A stretch of 64,000 nt of DNA from Paenibacillus oralis (GCF_003863965.1 NZ_RRCN01000001.1:1560702-1624701); one strand, 5' to 3'; positions 16,046-25,137 are shown, numbered from the stretch's first letter. Translations and numbers: made by a program. Notes: generated by a model not told the origin, from the letters alone.

Positions 16046-16400
16046 TCAAACCAAATATTCAGCCATAATTTCTTCGATATCGAATGGGGTAACCCCTTTG
16101 TCCACTGAAAAAATCGTATCGGCTTTCTGCGGATCATTCACCAGTTCTCCGCGAGCCTCGGCATGGAGCGTAAATAAGTCACGCAGGGCCGGCTTTCGTA
16201 AGGCGGTCATGGCTTTGCCCATTAAGACCATTCCTTTTTGATTTCCCTCGACATTGTCTGTAGTAATAAGGATGTCTTGTTAACGATAAATCCGTCCAGA
16301 TGACCGTACGCTCCACTAAATCCAGAATGACGGGAATTGCAATCTGCGTATCGGCGGTGACGTCGATTTTGTTCACTACCTAGACGAATTCCTTTTTAAT
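16046..16400 (-). pseudogene. C-terminal remnant of an unidentified protein, with stop and frameshift
   Basis: Two minus-strand frames join into one protein-like sequence. VVNKIDVTADTQIAIPVILD and VIWTDLSLTRHPYYY run in one frame. NVEGNQKGMVLMGKAMTALR through FDIEEIMAEYLV continue in another. An in-frame TAG lies just upstream of VVNKIDV. The tail faintly recalls, from memory, the long YceG-type proteins of tellurite-resistance-like operons, but I could not confirm this. No upstream part is present. Confidence 0.55.
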
Positions 16401-16406
16401 AAGCTC

Positions 16407-16433
16407 AAAGGCCCCTTTTGCGAGGGGCCCTTT
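16407..16433. terminator. Terminator-like hairpin
   Basis: AAAGGCCCCT pairs with AGGGGCCCTTT (one bulge). It lies between the minus-strand HxlR gene, which it probably terminates, and the remnant. Confidence 0.6.
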
Positions 16434-16455
16434 ACTTGGGCACGAAATTTTACCC

Positions 16456-16812
16456 TCATCCGGAGCAGGAGGGCTTCCATTCCCGTTGATGAATATATTG
16501 CTCGCCCCACTCGTCCAATTGGTCCAATATGGATGTCAACGACAATCCAAGTTCACTCATTTCATAGACCACCTTCGGCGGCACCTGATTATATACCGTT
16601 CTCGTGATGATGCCGTCTTCCTCCAGCTCCCGAAGCTGCTGAATTAACATTTTTTGCGTAATCTCGGGAATCGCCTTTTTTAATTCGCTCGTTCTCATGG
16701 GGCCGGGTCCGCAGTTCAAATGGCATAAAATCAATAACTTCCACTTCCCGCCTATGACCTCCAGCGTCGCTTCCGCAGGGATGTTATAAGTCCTTGTTGT
16801 CTGCTTTTCCAT
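16456..16812 (-). CDS. HxlR-family regulator
   Basis: A 118-residue winged-helix protein. The HxlR pattern is clear: LEVIGGKWKLLILCHL, then RTSELKKAIPEITQKMLIQQLRELEEDGI and a wing YNQVPPKVVYEMSELG. HxlR regulators often sense reactive electrophiles or oxidants. It is divergent from a flavodoxin-fold oxidoreductase, with direct and inverted repeats in the gap. Confidence 0.92.
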   Translation of the reverse strand: MEKQTTRTYNIPAEATLEVIGGKWKLLILCHLNCGPGPMRTSELKKAIPEITQKMLIQQLRELEEDGIITRTVYNQVPPKVVYEMSELGLSLTSILDQLDEWGEQYIHQREWKPSCSG

Positions 16813-16855
16813 GGGATAACCATCCTCTCGCCCATCAGGATGAACAGTTACTTTT

Positions 16856-16891
16856 AAGTGACTATATCACTTCCGAGTGATTATATCACAT
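16856..16891. promoter_or_regulatory. Candidate HxlR operators
   Basis: Two related dyads follow each other: AAGTGACTATATCACTT (16856-16872) and GAGTGATTATATCACATT (from 16875). They sit between the divergent HxlR and oxidoreductase genes. The role is inferred from symmetry and position. Confidence 0.5.
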
Positions 16892-16983
16892 TAAAGTAAG
16901 TACTTCCTATTTTTTACTGCCTGTTAGATAATTTCATCGTAGCTTATTTCGAAGTAAAATTTCAAACATGGAAGGTGGCGTTT

Positions 16984-17577
16984 ATGAAAATTTTGACCGT
17001 TGTATCGCACCCCAGGGTGAATTCCTTAACCTTTGCTGTCGCAGACAGATTCATACAGGGGCTCACTGATGCGGGGCATGAAACAGAGATGCTGGATCTG
17101 CACCGCAGCGGCTTTAATCCCGTCATGTGGGAAGCGGACGAACCCGATTGGTCATCCGATCGCAAGATCTATTCACCAGAAGTGCAGGCTGAGATGGAAC
17201 GAATGAACAATCACGATGCGCTCGCCTTTATTTTCCCGATATGGTGGTACAATTTGCCGGCTATGCTGAAAGGATATATCGACCGGGTTTGGAACAATGG
17301 TTTTGCGTACGGCTCCAATAAATTGCATCATCAACGAGTGTTATGGCTCGGTCTGGGAGGAGCTCCGCAAGAAGACTTTGAGAAGAGACAGTACGATAAA
17401 ATGCTCTCCCACCTTCTAAACACCGCCATTGCCGAATACTGCGGAATCTCTAACAGCAAGGTTGAGATCCTGTATGACACCATGGATTCAAGGCCGGAAA
17501 TTTTCGAAAATCTCCTGATGCGAGCTTATCATCTGGGACTGTATTATGACAACGATTTAAAGGCCGCTTTAACTTAA
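16984..17577 (+). CDS. NAD(P)H-dependent flavin oxidoreductase (KefF/MdaB-like)
   Basis: A 197-residue flavodoxin-fold enzyme. The FMN-binding start is ILTVVSHPRVNSLTFAVADRF. FPIWWYNLPAMLKGYIDRVW is the hallmark of the NQO1/MdaB/KefF group, which reduces quinones or related electrophiles using NAD(P)H. GAAGGTGG precedes the ATG at 16984. A divergent HxlR regulator and shared operator suggest electrophile-inducible expression. A terminator follows at once. Confidence 0.9.
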   Translation: MKILTVVSHPRVNSLTFAVADRFIQGLTDAGHETEMLDLHRSGFNPVMWEADEPDWSSDRKIYSPEVQAEMERMNNHDALAFIFPIWWYNLPAMLKGYIDRVWNNGFAYGSNKLHHQRVLWLGLGGAPQEDFEKRQYDKMLSHLLNTAIAEYCGISNSKVEILYDTMDSRPEIFENLLMRAYHLGLYYDNDLKAALT

Positions 17578-17584
17578 AAAACTT

Positions 17585-17612
17585 AAAGCCCCCTTGTGAG
17601 AGGGGGCTTTGG
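17585..17612 (+). terminator. Rho-independent terminator
   Basis: AAAGCCCCCT pairs with AGGGGGCTTT around a GTG loop region, right after the oxidoreductase stop codon. Confidence 0.75.
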
Positions 17613-17635
17613 CTTTTGGCTTTGGCGAGGCCGTG

Positions 17636-18529
17636 TTACTGATTTGACCCGGCCCGGATATTTTCTTCCGTATCCTTCTTCAGGTCCAGCAGGACGCCAA
17701 CCGGAACAAACTCGACGCCGTCATTTCTTAGAGATTTTACGATCCGGGGGATCGCAGCGATCGTACCGCCCAAATCCTCGCCTTGTCCACCGGCAGCATG
17801 CTGCAGAATAATCGAGCCCGGTAGGATATGGCCGAGCACATTGATGCACACCTGATCCCCGTTAAGCCCTTTCCAGTCCAGTGAATCGACGTTCCATCCG
17901 ACAATCCTTTTATCTTTGCTCGCAAGCCAGAGAATCTGATTCTCATCCGTATTGCCGTAGGGCGGCCGAAATAGGGCAGGCACGGAACCGGTGTAATTGC
18001 GGATGATCTCGTCCGTCCGGGTTACCTCGCTCCGGAACTTGGGATCGGTAAGCTTCGGCAAGTTCGGATGACTGTATGAATGGTTTCCGACCTCGTGCCC
18101 TTCTCTAACGATCCTGGCCATGATGTCGGGATGGGCCTCGACCCGGTTGCCGATGACAAAAAAGGTGGCCTTTACCCCAGCCTGCTTTAGCGCATCCAGC
18201 ACTTGCGGCGTAAACACGGCGTCCGGCGCATCATCGAACGTAAGTGCAACCTGCCGTTTACTCCGGGGCCCGTTCAGCACGTAGTAGGTGGGATACTTAG
18301 CGTGCAGATCGGCAAGCGACATCGGGTGAGGCATACGGACACGGCCCTCCGGGCCGCCTTGGAGTTCAGGCGTGCGGTTAGGCTGTTGATTCTGTTGCGT
18401 TAAACGTGCCTGTGATATCTTTTGGGTTTTAGCCTCTGGACGGTTGTTGCCTTTTTCCTGGTTCTGTGCACATCCTTGGCACAGGGTCACTACAAGCAGA
18501 CAAGCAGCCAACATTCTTAATGGTTTCAC
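17636..18529 (-). CDS. Polysaccharide deacetylase lipoprotein
   Basis: A 297-residue exported enzyme. A short signal ends in LCQGC, a lipobox-like site with Cys20, followed by a Gln/Asn-rich linker to about residue 65. The NodB homology domain has motif 1 TFDDAP (97-102), motif 2 NHSYSHPN and motif 3 RPPYGN. These supply the metal Asp-His-His triad that de-N-acetylates glycans such as peptidoglycan or chitin oligomers. The start is GTG, with GGGAGG 11 bases upstream. A better-spaced ATG there is out of frame. Confidence 0.88.
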   Translation of the reverse strand: MKPLRMLAACLLVVTLCQGCAQNQEKGNNRPEAKTQKISQARLTQQNQQPNRTPELQGGPEGRVRMPHPMSLADLHAKYPTYYVLNGPRSKRQVALTFDDAPDAVFTPQVLDALKQAGVKATFFVIGNRVEAHPDIMARIVREGHEVGNHSYSHPNLPKLTDPKFRSEVTRTDEIIRNYTGSVPALFRPPYGNTDENQILWLASKDKRIVGWNVDSLDWKGLNGDQVCINVLGHILPGSIILQHAAGGQGEDLGGTIAAIPRIVKSLRNDGVEFVPVGVLLDLKKDTEENIRAGSNQ

Positions 18530-18596
18530 GTTTCATATAACCTCCCGCATGAAGCGATAGCATTTTGTGCCATAGCATTCCATCGGAGGCGATGAA

Positions 18597-19511
18597 TTAT
18601 TCAATGGAGGAAGCAATCAATGCATCGATTTCTTTTAAAAGAGCTTGAATGGAATCCGTTTGTTTGGGATCGGGCTGGACTAACGGTTTATGGCAAAACC
18701 CCTGTAATTGGACACCTCTAAGCATCATCGCTTTTTTCATAATGGGGATAAATGGGGTGCCGATATCGTAAAGCTCCATCATCTTATCAACAATTTTCTG
18801 AATCGCAGCGATTTTGTGAAGGTCATTTGCGTTGACGGCATTCACCCACTCGGCGAATACTTCCGGATATAAGTTGGACAGCCCTCCGATGCATCCATTT
18901 CCGCCGCTAAGCACATTGTGGGCAAAGTTCTCTTCAAATCCGGAATAAATCATAAAGTCAGGGAACTCATTCTGTACCGTTTGAATTAATTTTCGCGTAT
19001 GCGCCATTTCCGTGACCGTATCTTTATAACCTTTAATGTTTTTATGTTTTCTCAAAAGATAAAGCGTTACTTCCGGAGACAAGTCATGGACCGTTCTGGC
19101 GGGGAAATTGTACAAATAAATATCGCCCTTCACCGCCTCTGCGACTTGATCGTAATAATATTCGATGCTTTCGTCCGAAAGCGCAAAATAATACGGACTG
19201 ACAATCATGACCCCGTTCGCGCCGGCATCCAAGGCGTAGTTGGAGAGTTGAATCGTATCCTCAACGGTCATACATGCGGTCCCGATATACACTTTCTTCC
19301 GATGATTCACGTGGCCCACCGCAAGGTCGATTAATTCTTTCTTTTGGGCGTCCTGCATGGCGAAAAACTCGCCGGTACTGCCCATCACGACCAAACCGTC
19401 TACTCCGCCGTCAATTAGAAAATCATAAATATTTTGGTTGGCCTGCCGATCCAAGTGATCTTCAGCATCAAAAGCGGTGACAACAGGGGTTAAAAATTGT
19501 GCTTTGTTCAT
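18597..19511 (-). CDS. Dihydrodipicolinate synthase/N-acetylneuraminate lyase family protein
   Basis: About 304 residues forming a class I aldolase TIM barrel. Key features are GSTGEF near residue 43, the YNFPAR tyrosine motif, and the Schiff-base lysine in KGYKDTVT. It lacks the close similarity expected of housekeeping DapA. It more likely cleaves or condenses pyruvate with a sugar acid or similar aldehyde. The ATG at 19511 has AAAGGAGAG upstream. No pathway neighbours are present, so the substrate is open. Confidence 0.85.
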   Translation of the reverse strand: MNKAQFLTPVVTAFDAEDHLDRQANQNIYDFLIDGGVDGLVVMGSTGEFFAMQDAQKKELIDLAVGHVNHRKKVYIGTACMTVEDTIQLSNYALDAGANGVMIVSPYYFALSDESIEYYYDQVAEAVKGDIYLYNFPARTVHDLSPEVTLYLLRKHKNIKGYKDTVTEMAHTRKLIQTVQNEFPDFMIYSGFEENFAHNVLSGGNGCIGGLSNLYPEVFAEWVNAVNANDLHKIAAIQKIVDKMMELYDIGTPFIPIMKKAMMLRGVQLQGFCHKPLVQPDPKQTDSIQALLKEIDALIASSIE

Positions 19512-19590
19512 GGAATCTCTCTCCTTTAACAAATGGAACTTATATATTTTTATGAAGATGCGCCTCTTTTTAAACGACTAAAATAAATTA

Positions 19591-19615
19591 AGGACACCCC
19601 GAAGGGTGTCCTTGG
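19591..19615 (-). terminator. Terminator of the cation diffusion facilitator gene
   Basis: AGGACACCC pairs with GGGTGTCCT around a four-base loop, followed on the minus strand by TAATTT. It lies 22 bp after the stop. Confidence 0.7.
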
Positions 19616-19636
19616 TCCGTTCCGGCGCCATCCGCT

Positions 19637-20518
19637 TTACGGAGCGGCAAACAAAGGCTCCACATGAACGTGTACCGCATAAACATCATAGGTCCGGCAT
19701 AAATGTTCTTCCACATGGGTTGAAATATCGTGGGCTTGGTGAATATCAAGCTCGGAGTCAACCAGGATCACCGTATCGACAACGATGTTGTTGCCGTAGT
19801 GCCTCGCCCGCAAGTCCTTGACTTCCTGCACCCCTTCGACATTCGATACCGTCTCTTTGTAGGACTCGATTAAAGCTTCGTCAAATCCGTCCGTCAGATG
19901 ATGCGTCGTCTCGCTAAAAATGTCCCAGGCGGTTTTGCAGATCAGCGCGCCCACGATAACGGCGGTTACGGGATCAAGCCAGGGGAGGCCGAACCCTGCC
20001 CCGATGATTCCTATCGCCGTCCCTATGCTGACCCAGGCATCGGAAATATTGTCCCGGGCGGCCGCCATCACCGCCTGGCTGTTTATTTTAAGGGCCAGTT
20101 TCTTGTTGTATCTGTAAACCACGTACATGACCGCCGCGCAGAAAACGCCCGTCCACGCAGCTATCGGATCGGGTGATTCGCTTTTTCCCGCAAAAATGGA
20201 CGAGATTGCCCCATATAAAACCTGCAGCCCCACCGCCATCATGATGAATGAAGCGACCATGGAAGCGATGGTCTCCGCCTTCCAATGCCCGTAAGCATGG
20301 TCGCTGTCGGCGGGACGCCGGGCCACCCGCAAACCGATCAGCACCGCGATGGAAGCGACAATATCCGTGGCATTGTTTAAGCCGTCCGCTTTTAAAGCCT
20401 CCGAATCCGCCGCGTATCCAATACACAGCTTTAACGCCGATAAGCAAATATAGGCGATAATGCTGATGACGGCACCTTTTTCTCCAAGCTGCAAATTGCT
20501 GTATCTCAAGTCGTTCAC
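19637..20518 (-). CDS. Cation diffusion facilitator transporter
   Basis: About 293 residues with six membrane helices and a cytoplasmic C-terminal domain. Helix 2 carries ALKADGLNNATDI and helix 5 carries AARDNISDAWVS, the metal-site Asp pairs. HAYGHWKAE matches the family loop. The C-terminal part (GVQEVKDLRARHYG, HVHVEP) is the metal-sensing dimer domain. It exports divalent metals such as Zn, Fe, Mn or Co. The GTG at 20518 follows GGGGGA; an earlier TTG is a weaker start. Confidence 0.9.
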   Translation of the reverse strand: MNDLRYSNLQLGEKGAVISIIAYICLSALKLCIGYAADSEALKADGLNNATDIVASIAVLIGLRVARRPADSDHAYGHWKAETIASMVASFIMMAVGLQVLYGAISSIFAGKSESPDPIAAWTGVFCAAVMYVVYRYNKKLALKINSQAVMAAARDNISDAWVSIGTAIGIIGAGFGLPWLDPVTAVIVGALICKTAWDIFSETTHHLTDGFDEALIESYKETVSNVEGVQEVKDLRARHYGNNIVVDTVILVDSELDIHQAHDISTHVEEHLCRTYDVYAVHVHVEPLFAAP

Positions 20519-20703
20519 TGTGTTCCCCCACTCTTGGCTCAAACATCCGAATAATGAATACCTAAAAAGAATAGCAAACGGATTCCGAGTGGGTCTAGAG
20601 AAACGTTTTAAGCCGGGTCATACATTATAAGAAACGAGCAATACTTTGACGGCCGGCTAATTTTTTTGCCGAAAGGCAACATGGAAACGGCATGTGTCAG
20701 GCA

Positions 20704-22527
20704 CTAAGGTTCCAAATTTTTGCGGATCCACTCAGCAACCAAATCAGGGGCTTCCAAGGGGTATTGATGACCGTAAGGGATGCGGGTTGTGCTCAAGTGC
20801 TTGAATCGTTCCGGTATATGATGGGCAACATCCCGGTCTCCCCAAAGGATTCGTACTTTATTTGCGTTCCATGATTCAGGATTTAGCTGGATAGACCGGT
20901 CTTGGGTCAGCGATGACATGACACTTGCGTTTGTTGAACGAATGCGCGGCGACTGTAGATCACGCAAAACGTAGTCCACGTAGTCGTCTAGTTGTTCGCT
21001 TTCCGCGATAAAGTCACTGGCTTTCAGCAGCGTTTTTCTGAATGCGGAGCGTGGCATAAGCTTCAAGATCGGCTTTGTGGCCCCTGCATACTTATATTTA
21101 CCATGAATGGGATGCAGTACGGGCTGTAAGAGCAGAACTTGCCGAATCCGATGCTCCATTTTTTCCATGACCTTAGCAGCGATAAGTCCGCCGAACGAAT
21201 GACCAATCAAAATGACGGGGCGGTTAAGTTCTTGAATCATTTCCATCACGGTCTCCACGTATCCGTCCATCAGAGAGAGGTTATGGTGACGCGGTGTACG
21301 TCCAAATCCGGGAAGGTCAACCAGCCACGTATTTACATCATGCAATTGTTTCGCAACCGGAACAAAGCTATCCGCCCCGCTGAATGTACCGTGCAGGAAA
21401 ATGACCGGTGTGCCGGGATTCTCTTTTTCAAGCGAAATCAATTTGGAGCTTCTGCGTTGTATAAACCCTTCGAACGTCTCGGTTGAGGGGTGACTCAGTT
21501 GATAATCGAGATCGGCAATGACATAGGGCAACGTAGCAGGGACAACGGATGTCTGTTCCCCGTATTTGCGCTCAAGTTCAAGCTTCGTGCTAACCGGAAA
21601 ATCCGATTTCACGAGAAAATTCATCGATTCTTTGGGAACTCCCAATAGCTTCCCTATGCCGAGCCCCAAAATCGTCTTCAATAGTGCAAGCGGAATCGTG
21701 CCGAAAGGCGGCGACACCCCCATTTCCGCCGCAATCGTCCCGAGCAATGAACGGATCGGCGGACTATCCCGCTTGGAATCCAACAAGTAATACGTATTGC
21801 TTGCAACCTCCTTAGTTTGAACTAAGCCCGCAATAAACGATGCGACATGATCGATATGCACCATTGGCAACCAGTAGTCCTTGCCTCCCGGAACGAGCGG
21901 CATAAGCTTCCTTCTGACGGAATCCACCAATATGCTAAGACCGCCAATCTGTTCCGTGACTCCCGAGAACGAGTGGCCGATGACAACACTGGGATTAACC
22001 GTAGACAGCGGAATGCCTAGCGGATGCAGGGCTTTTCGTATATAGGAGTCCGCTTGAAATTTCATCTTCTCATACGGAGGGGCCCCCTCAAGAACGGCAT
22101 CCAGATTGTTCAAAGCGTTCTCCTCGTTGTATGGGCTCATGTAGCCGACAATATGAATGAACTGTTTCAATCCTTTTTTCGCATGTATTTGTTCCGCAAT
22201 GGCAGCCAATTCAACCGCAGGATGAAGGAATACTCGCTCGGCTCCAGCCTGACTTAACTCAATGTCCATGGGACCGCCCGCATGAATGATGATATCCGAT
22301 TCAAGCACTTGTTCATAATCGTTTGGGGCAAGGCCTAACCGCGATTGTGTCAAGTCTCCGATTACGGTATTGGCGTACTGCGTTTCAGGCAATCGCAACC
22401 GGCGGAGCGTATGATGGAAACGGTCAACACTGCGTACGAGTACAAAAACGTCGTGCTGCCCAGCAATTAACTCGGCAAGGATATGGCGACCAAGATAACC
22501 AGTACCGCCAGTCAGAAATATTTTCAA
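20704..22527 (-). CDS. Fusion protein: NAD-dependent epimerase/thioester-reductase-like SDR plus alpha/beta hydrolase
   Basis: About 607 residues in two parts. Residues 1 to about 350 form an extended SDR with TGGTGYLGRHIL at the start and YEKMKFQAD as the Tyr-x-x-x-Lys site. They resemble the thioester-reductase/male-sterility group. Residues about 375-607 are an alpha/beta hydrolase with a LHGTFSGADSF oxyanion region, nucleophile GHSFGG and a late YGHQYPLEAPD histidine. The TTG at 22527 gives the usual KIFLTGG start with AAAGGAAG upstream. It lies 84 bp after a TetR gene, with a shared operator motif, and is probably repressed by it. The joined activities suggest reduction and hydrolysis of an acyl or lactone substrate. 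Confidence 0.82.
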   Translation of the reverse strand: MKIFLTGGTGYLGRHILAELIAGQHDVFVLVRSVDRFHHTLRRLRLPETQYANTVIGDLTQSRLGLAPNDYEQVLESDIIIHAGGPMDIELSQAGAERVFLHPAVELAAIAEQIHAKKGLKQFIHIVGYMSPYNEENALNNLDAVLEGAPPYEKMKFQADSYIRKALHPLGIPLSTVNPSVVIGHSFSGVTEQIGGLSILVDSVRRKLMPLVPGGKDYWLPMVHIDHVASFIAGLVQTKEVASNTYYLLDSKRDSPPIRSLLGTIAAEMGVSPPFGTIPLALLKTILGLGIGKLLGVPKESMNFLVKSDFPVSTKLELERKYGEQTSVVPATLPYVIADLDYQLSHPSTETFEGFIQRRSSKLISLEKENPGTPVIFLHGTFSGADSFVPVAKQLHDVNTWLVDLPGFGRTPRHHNLSLMDGYVETVMEMIQELNRPVILIGHSFGGLIAAKVMEKMEHRIRQVLLLQPVLHPIHGKYKYAGATKPILKLMPRSAFRKTLLKASDFIAESEQLDDYVDYVLRDLQSPRIRSTNASVMSSLTQDRSIQLNPESWNANKVRILWGDRDVAHHIPERFKHLSTTRIPYGHQYPLEAPDLVAEWIRKNLEP

Positions 22528-22559
22528 AACAATCATCTTCCTTTCTGCTCCATCAATGT

Positions 22560-22582
22560 TATAGTACTAATCAGTACTAATT
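22560..22582. promoter_or_regulatory. Candidate TetR operator before the SDR-hydrolase gene
   Basis: AGTACTAATCAGTACT (22563-22578) is a pair of palindromic AGTACT half-sites. TACTAATCAGTACTAA here matches TACTATACAGTACTAA at the TetR gene's own promoter at 14 of 16 positions. Confidence 0.6.
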
Positions 22583-22610
22583 GGGTTAAAAAAATGACTT
22601 AAGTAATAAA

Positions 22611-23198
22611 TTACTTAAGCACCGAAGTTAACGATTGGAACAGATTCTGTACTAACATCGGGTTGTCGGAAACCTTCGTTAGGAATAAAGCTCCTTCGAT
22701 CGAGGTGACGATCAAAGCTGCCGTCTGCCGGACGGGCAGATCCTGGCTCAGTTCTTTTTTCGCAATTCCTTCTTCCAGCAGCTTCTCCACAACTTGTAAT
22801 TGTTTATCGAAGAATGTTCTTATTTTGGCTCTCGCTTCCAAAGAGGAATTGGAAGTCTGAGTATAAAGGGTAAGAAATGGACATCCTCCAACACAATCGT
22901 CTTGTTCATGATCCTCCGTGAGGATTTGAAATAATCGCTCCAATTTGGCAGGAATGGACATGTCTTGCGCCAAGACGCGGGTTATTCGTTGTTCATAGTG
23001 CGAGACCAATTGGTCGATAATCGCAAGCAGAAGCTCCTCCTTACTTTTGTAGTGGTAATAAATATTCGTTTTGGAAACTTTGCTGAGGGCAACGATTTCG
23101 TCCATGCTTGTCATTAGATACCCTTTGGTCAGAAATAGAGCCGCTGCGGTCTGCAGGACAATATCTTTGTTCGAAAGGCTCAATTTATCGTTTTTCAT
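22611..23198 (-). CDS. TetR-family transcriptional regulator
   Basis: About 195 residues. The N-terminal helix-turn-helix reads TSMDEIVALSKVSKTNIYYHYKSKEELL. The C-terminal domain has GGCPFLTLYTQTSNSS, typical of the TetR_C group near YcdC/AcrR relatives. The ATG at 23198 is used; the longer upstream frame has no support. It is followed by the SDR-hydrolase gene, and matching operator-like sites precede both genes. Confidence 0.9.
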   Translation of the reverse strand: MKNDKLSLSNKDIVLQTAAALFLTKGYLMTSMDEIVALSKVSKTNIYYHYKSKEELLLAIIDQLVSHYEQRITRVLAQDMSIPAKLERLFQILTEDHEQDDCVGGCPFLTLYTQTSNSSLEARAKIRTFFDKQLQVVEKLLEEGIAKKELSQDLPVRQTAALIVTSIEGALFLTKVSDNPMLVQNLFQSLTSVLK

Positions 23199-23201
23199 AT
23201 T

Positions 23202-23221
23202 GCTACTATACAGTACTAAAT
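23202..23221. promoter_or_regulatory. Candidate TetR auto-operator
   Basis: TACTATACAGTACTAA lies four bases upstream of the TetR ATG. It nearly repeats the site in front of the SDR-hydrolase gene. Confidence 0.55.
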
Positions 23222-23238
23222 GCGGTCTGTAAACAGGA

Positions 23239-23562
23239 TTAATTTCGCAGATATCCCCCATACTCCTGAGTCCACGTCCACATGGCCGCAAAAATCGGCT
23301 GCAGACCTTGCCCAGCCTCGGTGAGTTCATATTCGACATGCAGCGGTACGCCGGGGAAAATCGTCCGTGTAACGATTCCCTTCTCCTCTAACAGCCGCAG
23401 GCGATCTGTCAACGTTTTCGGACTAATCGGCTGCAGCTTACGGCGTAATTCCCCAAACCGGCGGGTTCCATTAAACAGCTCAAACAAAAGAAGAAGCATC
23501 CATTTGCTATCCAAAATCTCCAAAATAGGCTCAACGGTGCCTGGACAGGATTCATCCATCAT
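23239..23562 (-). CDS. HxlR-family regulator
   Basis: About 107 residues with the HxlR pattern: LEILDSKWMLLLLFELFNG, RRFGELRRKLQPISPKTLTDRL, and wing FPGVPLHVEYELTEAGQGL. The Cys in DESCPGTVEP is placed like the redox-sensing Cys of HypR/YodB relatives. The ATG at 23562 has TGGAGTGA upstream. It is divergent from the dihydrofolate-reductase-like gene and probably regulates it. Confidence 0.9.
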   Translation of the reverse strand: MMDESCPGTVEPILEILDSKWMLLLLFELFNGTRRFGELRRKLQPISPKTLTDRLRLLEEKGIVTRTIFPGVPLHVEYELTEAGQGLQPIFAAMWTWTQEYGGYLRN

Positions 23563-23687
23563 GACTATCACTCCATAGTTCATTTTTTGAAACTATTGCA
23601 CTTAAATGTAACTACTTTTCAAATGTACCATAGATCCATTACGATGTGAATCGAAGGCAGACACAAATCCTGAGGAGGAACATTACT

Positions 23688-24200
23688 ATGAAAACTATTC
23701 TATGGGCAACGTTAACCGCTAACGGCAATTATGCGCAATCGGGTCCTGAAAACCCGCCGAAAAAGGAAGCTCTAGCCGACTTCGCGGCACACGCCAAAGC
23801 TGCGGGAAATTTCATCGTTGGACGCCGGACTTTCGAAAGTATGGCTGGAAACGGTGGTGGCGGAGGGCCCTTTGCTGATCTCGATATCGTCGTGATTTCA
23901 AAAAGCGCCCCGGAAATCCCGGGAGTGATCGTTGTGGGATCGCCTGAGGAGGCCTTGAATTACTTACAGCAAAAAGGCCATCAAACCGCTTTCATCAGCG
24001 GCGGCGCGGACATCCACAATGCGTTTCTGGGCCAAGGGCTGGTAGACGAGGTGATCTTCAATGTGGCGCCTGTGTTGGAAGGTAAAGGGTTAAATCTTGT
24101 AATCGATAAAGATCAGTACCGATACAAGCAGGTGGAATTGCTGGACTGCAAGCCCCTCGGCGGCGGCGTCGTTCAACTCCGGTATGCCATTAACCTCTAA
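23688..24200 (+). CDS. Dihydrofolate reductase/RibD C-terminal family protein
   Basis: A 170-residue NADPH-binding reductase of the RibD_C fold. It has VGRRTFESMAGNGG, a long ISKSAPEIPGV strand, and FISGGADIHNAFLGQGLVDEV. The family is related to DHFR but usually does not reduce folate; the substrate is unknown. The ATG at 23688 has a strong GAGGAGGAA site. A divergent HxlR regulator suggests inducible expression. Confidence 0.88.
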   Translation: MKTILWATLTANGNYAQSGPENPPKKEALADFAAHAKAAGNFIVGRRTFESMAGNGGGGGPFADLDIVVISKSAPEIPGVIVVGSPEEALNYLQQKGHQTAFISGGADIHNAFLGQGLVDEVIFNVAPVLEGKGLNLVIDKDQYRYKQVELLDCKPLGGGVVQLRYAINL

Positions 24201-24347
24201 CAAAAACATTAAAGTACATGAAGTATTTATTGGTTTCGCGGATTGGCATATGCGGGTCTATGCGGTGAAACCTTAGCATTTGCACGAATGTTGTACGATA
24301 GAGGGGTAAGTGGGTTAAGAAGCCCTATGAACGAGGAGGTTGATCAC

Positions 24348-25067
24348 TTGTCCACAAAAAGCTTTGGAACCGCGATCCCCATTTTTCCCAGCAAATCCAT
24401 TGACGAACAACTGGATTTCTATCAAGCGGCAGGCTTTGAAGTAACCTATCGTCAAGCCAAACCAAACCTATACGCTTGCGTCCGTCACCGCATCGTGGAA
24501 CTGCATTTCTTTGTGCTGAGGCCATTGGATCCGGCGAAATCTTATAGCATGTGTTATGTTCACGTGCCTGACGTGGATGCCGTGTACAAAGAATTCAGCG
24601 AGAATTTGAAAACAGCATACGGGAAAATCCCTGCTAAGGGGTTTCCCAGAATTTCCAAGCCAAGCGACCTGACGGAAGACCGCAGATTCCACCTCATCGA
24701 TCCTGCCGGCAACCGCTTGTTGATAGGTACGAAACATACCGTCACAAAATTAATAACGAAGGAAACCTCCAAATTTTCCAGTGCGTTTGAAACCTCATAC
24801 CGGCTGATGTACGCCAAAGACGAACCGGCGGCGGCAGCCAAAGTGCTGGATTGTGTTCTTTCAATAGCGGAGGAGGCATCGGCAACGCTTCGGTATAGAG
24901 CGTACGTATTACGGGCCGATATCGCCTTTTCCATGGATGAATGGACTATAGCAAATGCTTTTGTCCAAGAAGCGGAGCGGATGGCGTTATCCGACTCGGA
25001 GCTTGGGGATGTAGCGGAGGAATGCGAAAGGCTGAAAGAAATTAAAGCGCACAGTTTACATGGGTAG
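24348..25067 (+). CDS. VOC-family (bleomycin-resistance/glyoxalase-like) protein with TPR-like tail
   Basis: About 239 residues. Residues 1-130 form a VOC fold: AIPIFPSKSIDEQLDFYQAAGFEV, then MCYVHVPDVDAVYKEF and HLIDPAGNRLLIG. This is the layout of bleomycin-resistance-type proteins. Residues about 135-239 are helical and resemble a small tetratricopeptide unit (cell counts and averages of this type occur in related proteins). The TTG at 24348 follows GAGGAGGT; an ATG seven codons earlier has no site. The ligand is unknown. Confidence 0.82.
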   Translation: MSTKSFGTAIPIFPSKSIDEQLDFYQAAGFEVTYRQAKPNLYACVRHRIVELHFFVLRPLDPAKSYSMCYVHVPDVDAVYKEFSENLKTAYGKIPAKGFPRISKPSDLTEDRRFHLIDPAGNRLLIGTKHTVTKLITKETSKFSSAFETSYRLMYAKDEPAAAAKVLDCVLSIAEEASATLRYRAYVLRADIAFSMDEWTIANAFVQEAERMALSDSELGDVAEECERLKEIKAHSLHG

Positions 25068-25137
25068 AGGACGGAGGGGATCCTTCTGCCGCTTCCCTCC
25101 ATCGATGCTTACGGCTACCTGAAAAAACCAGTTGCCC

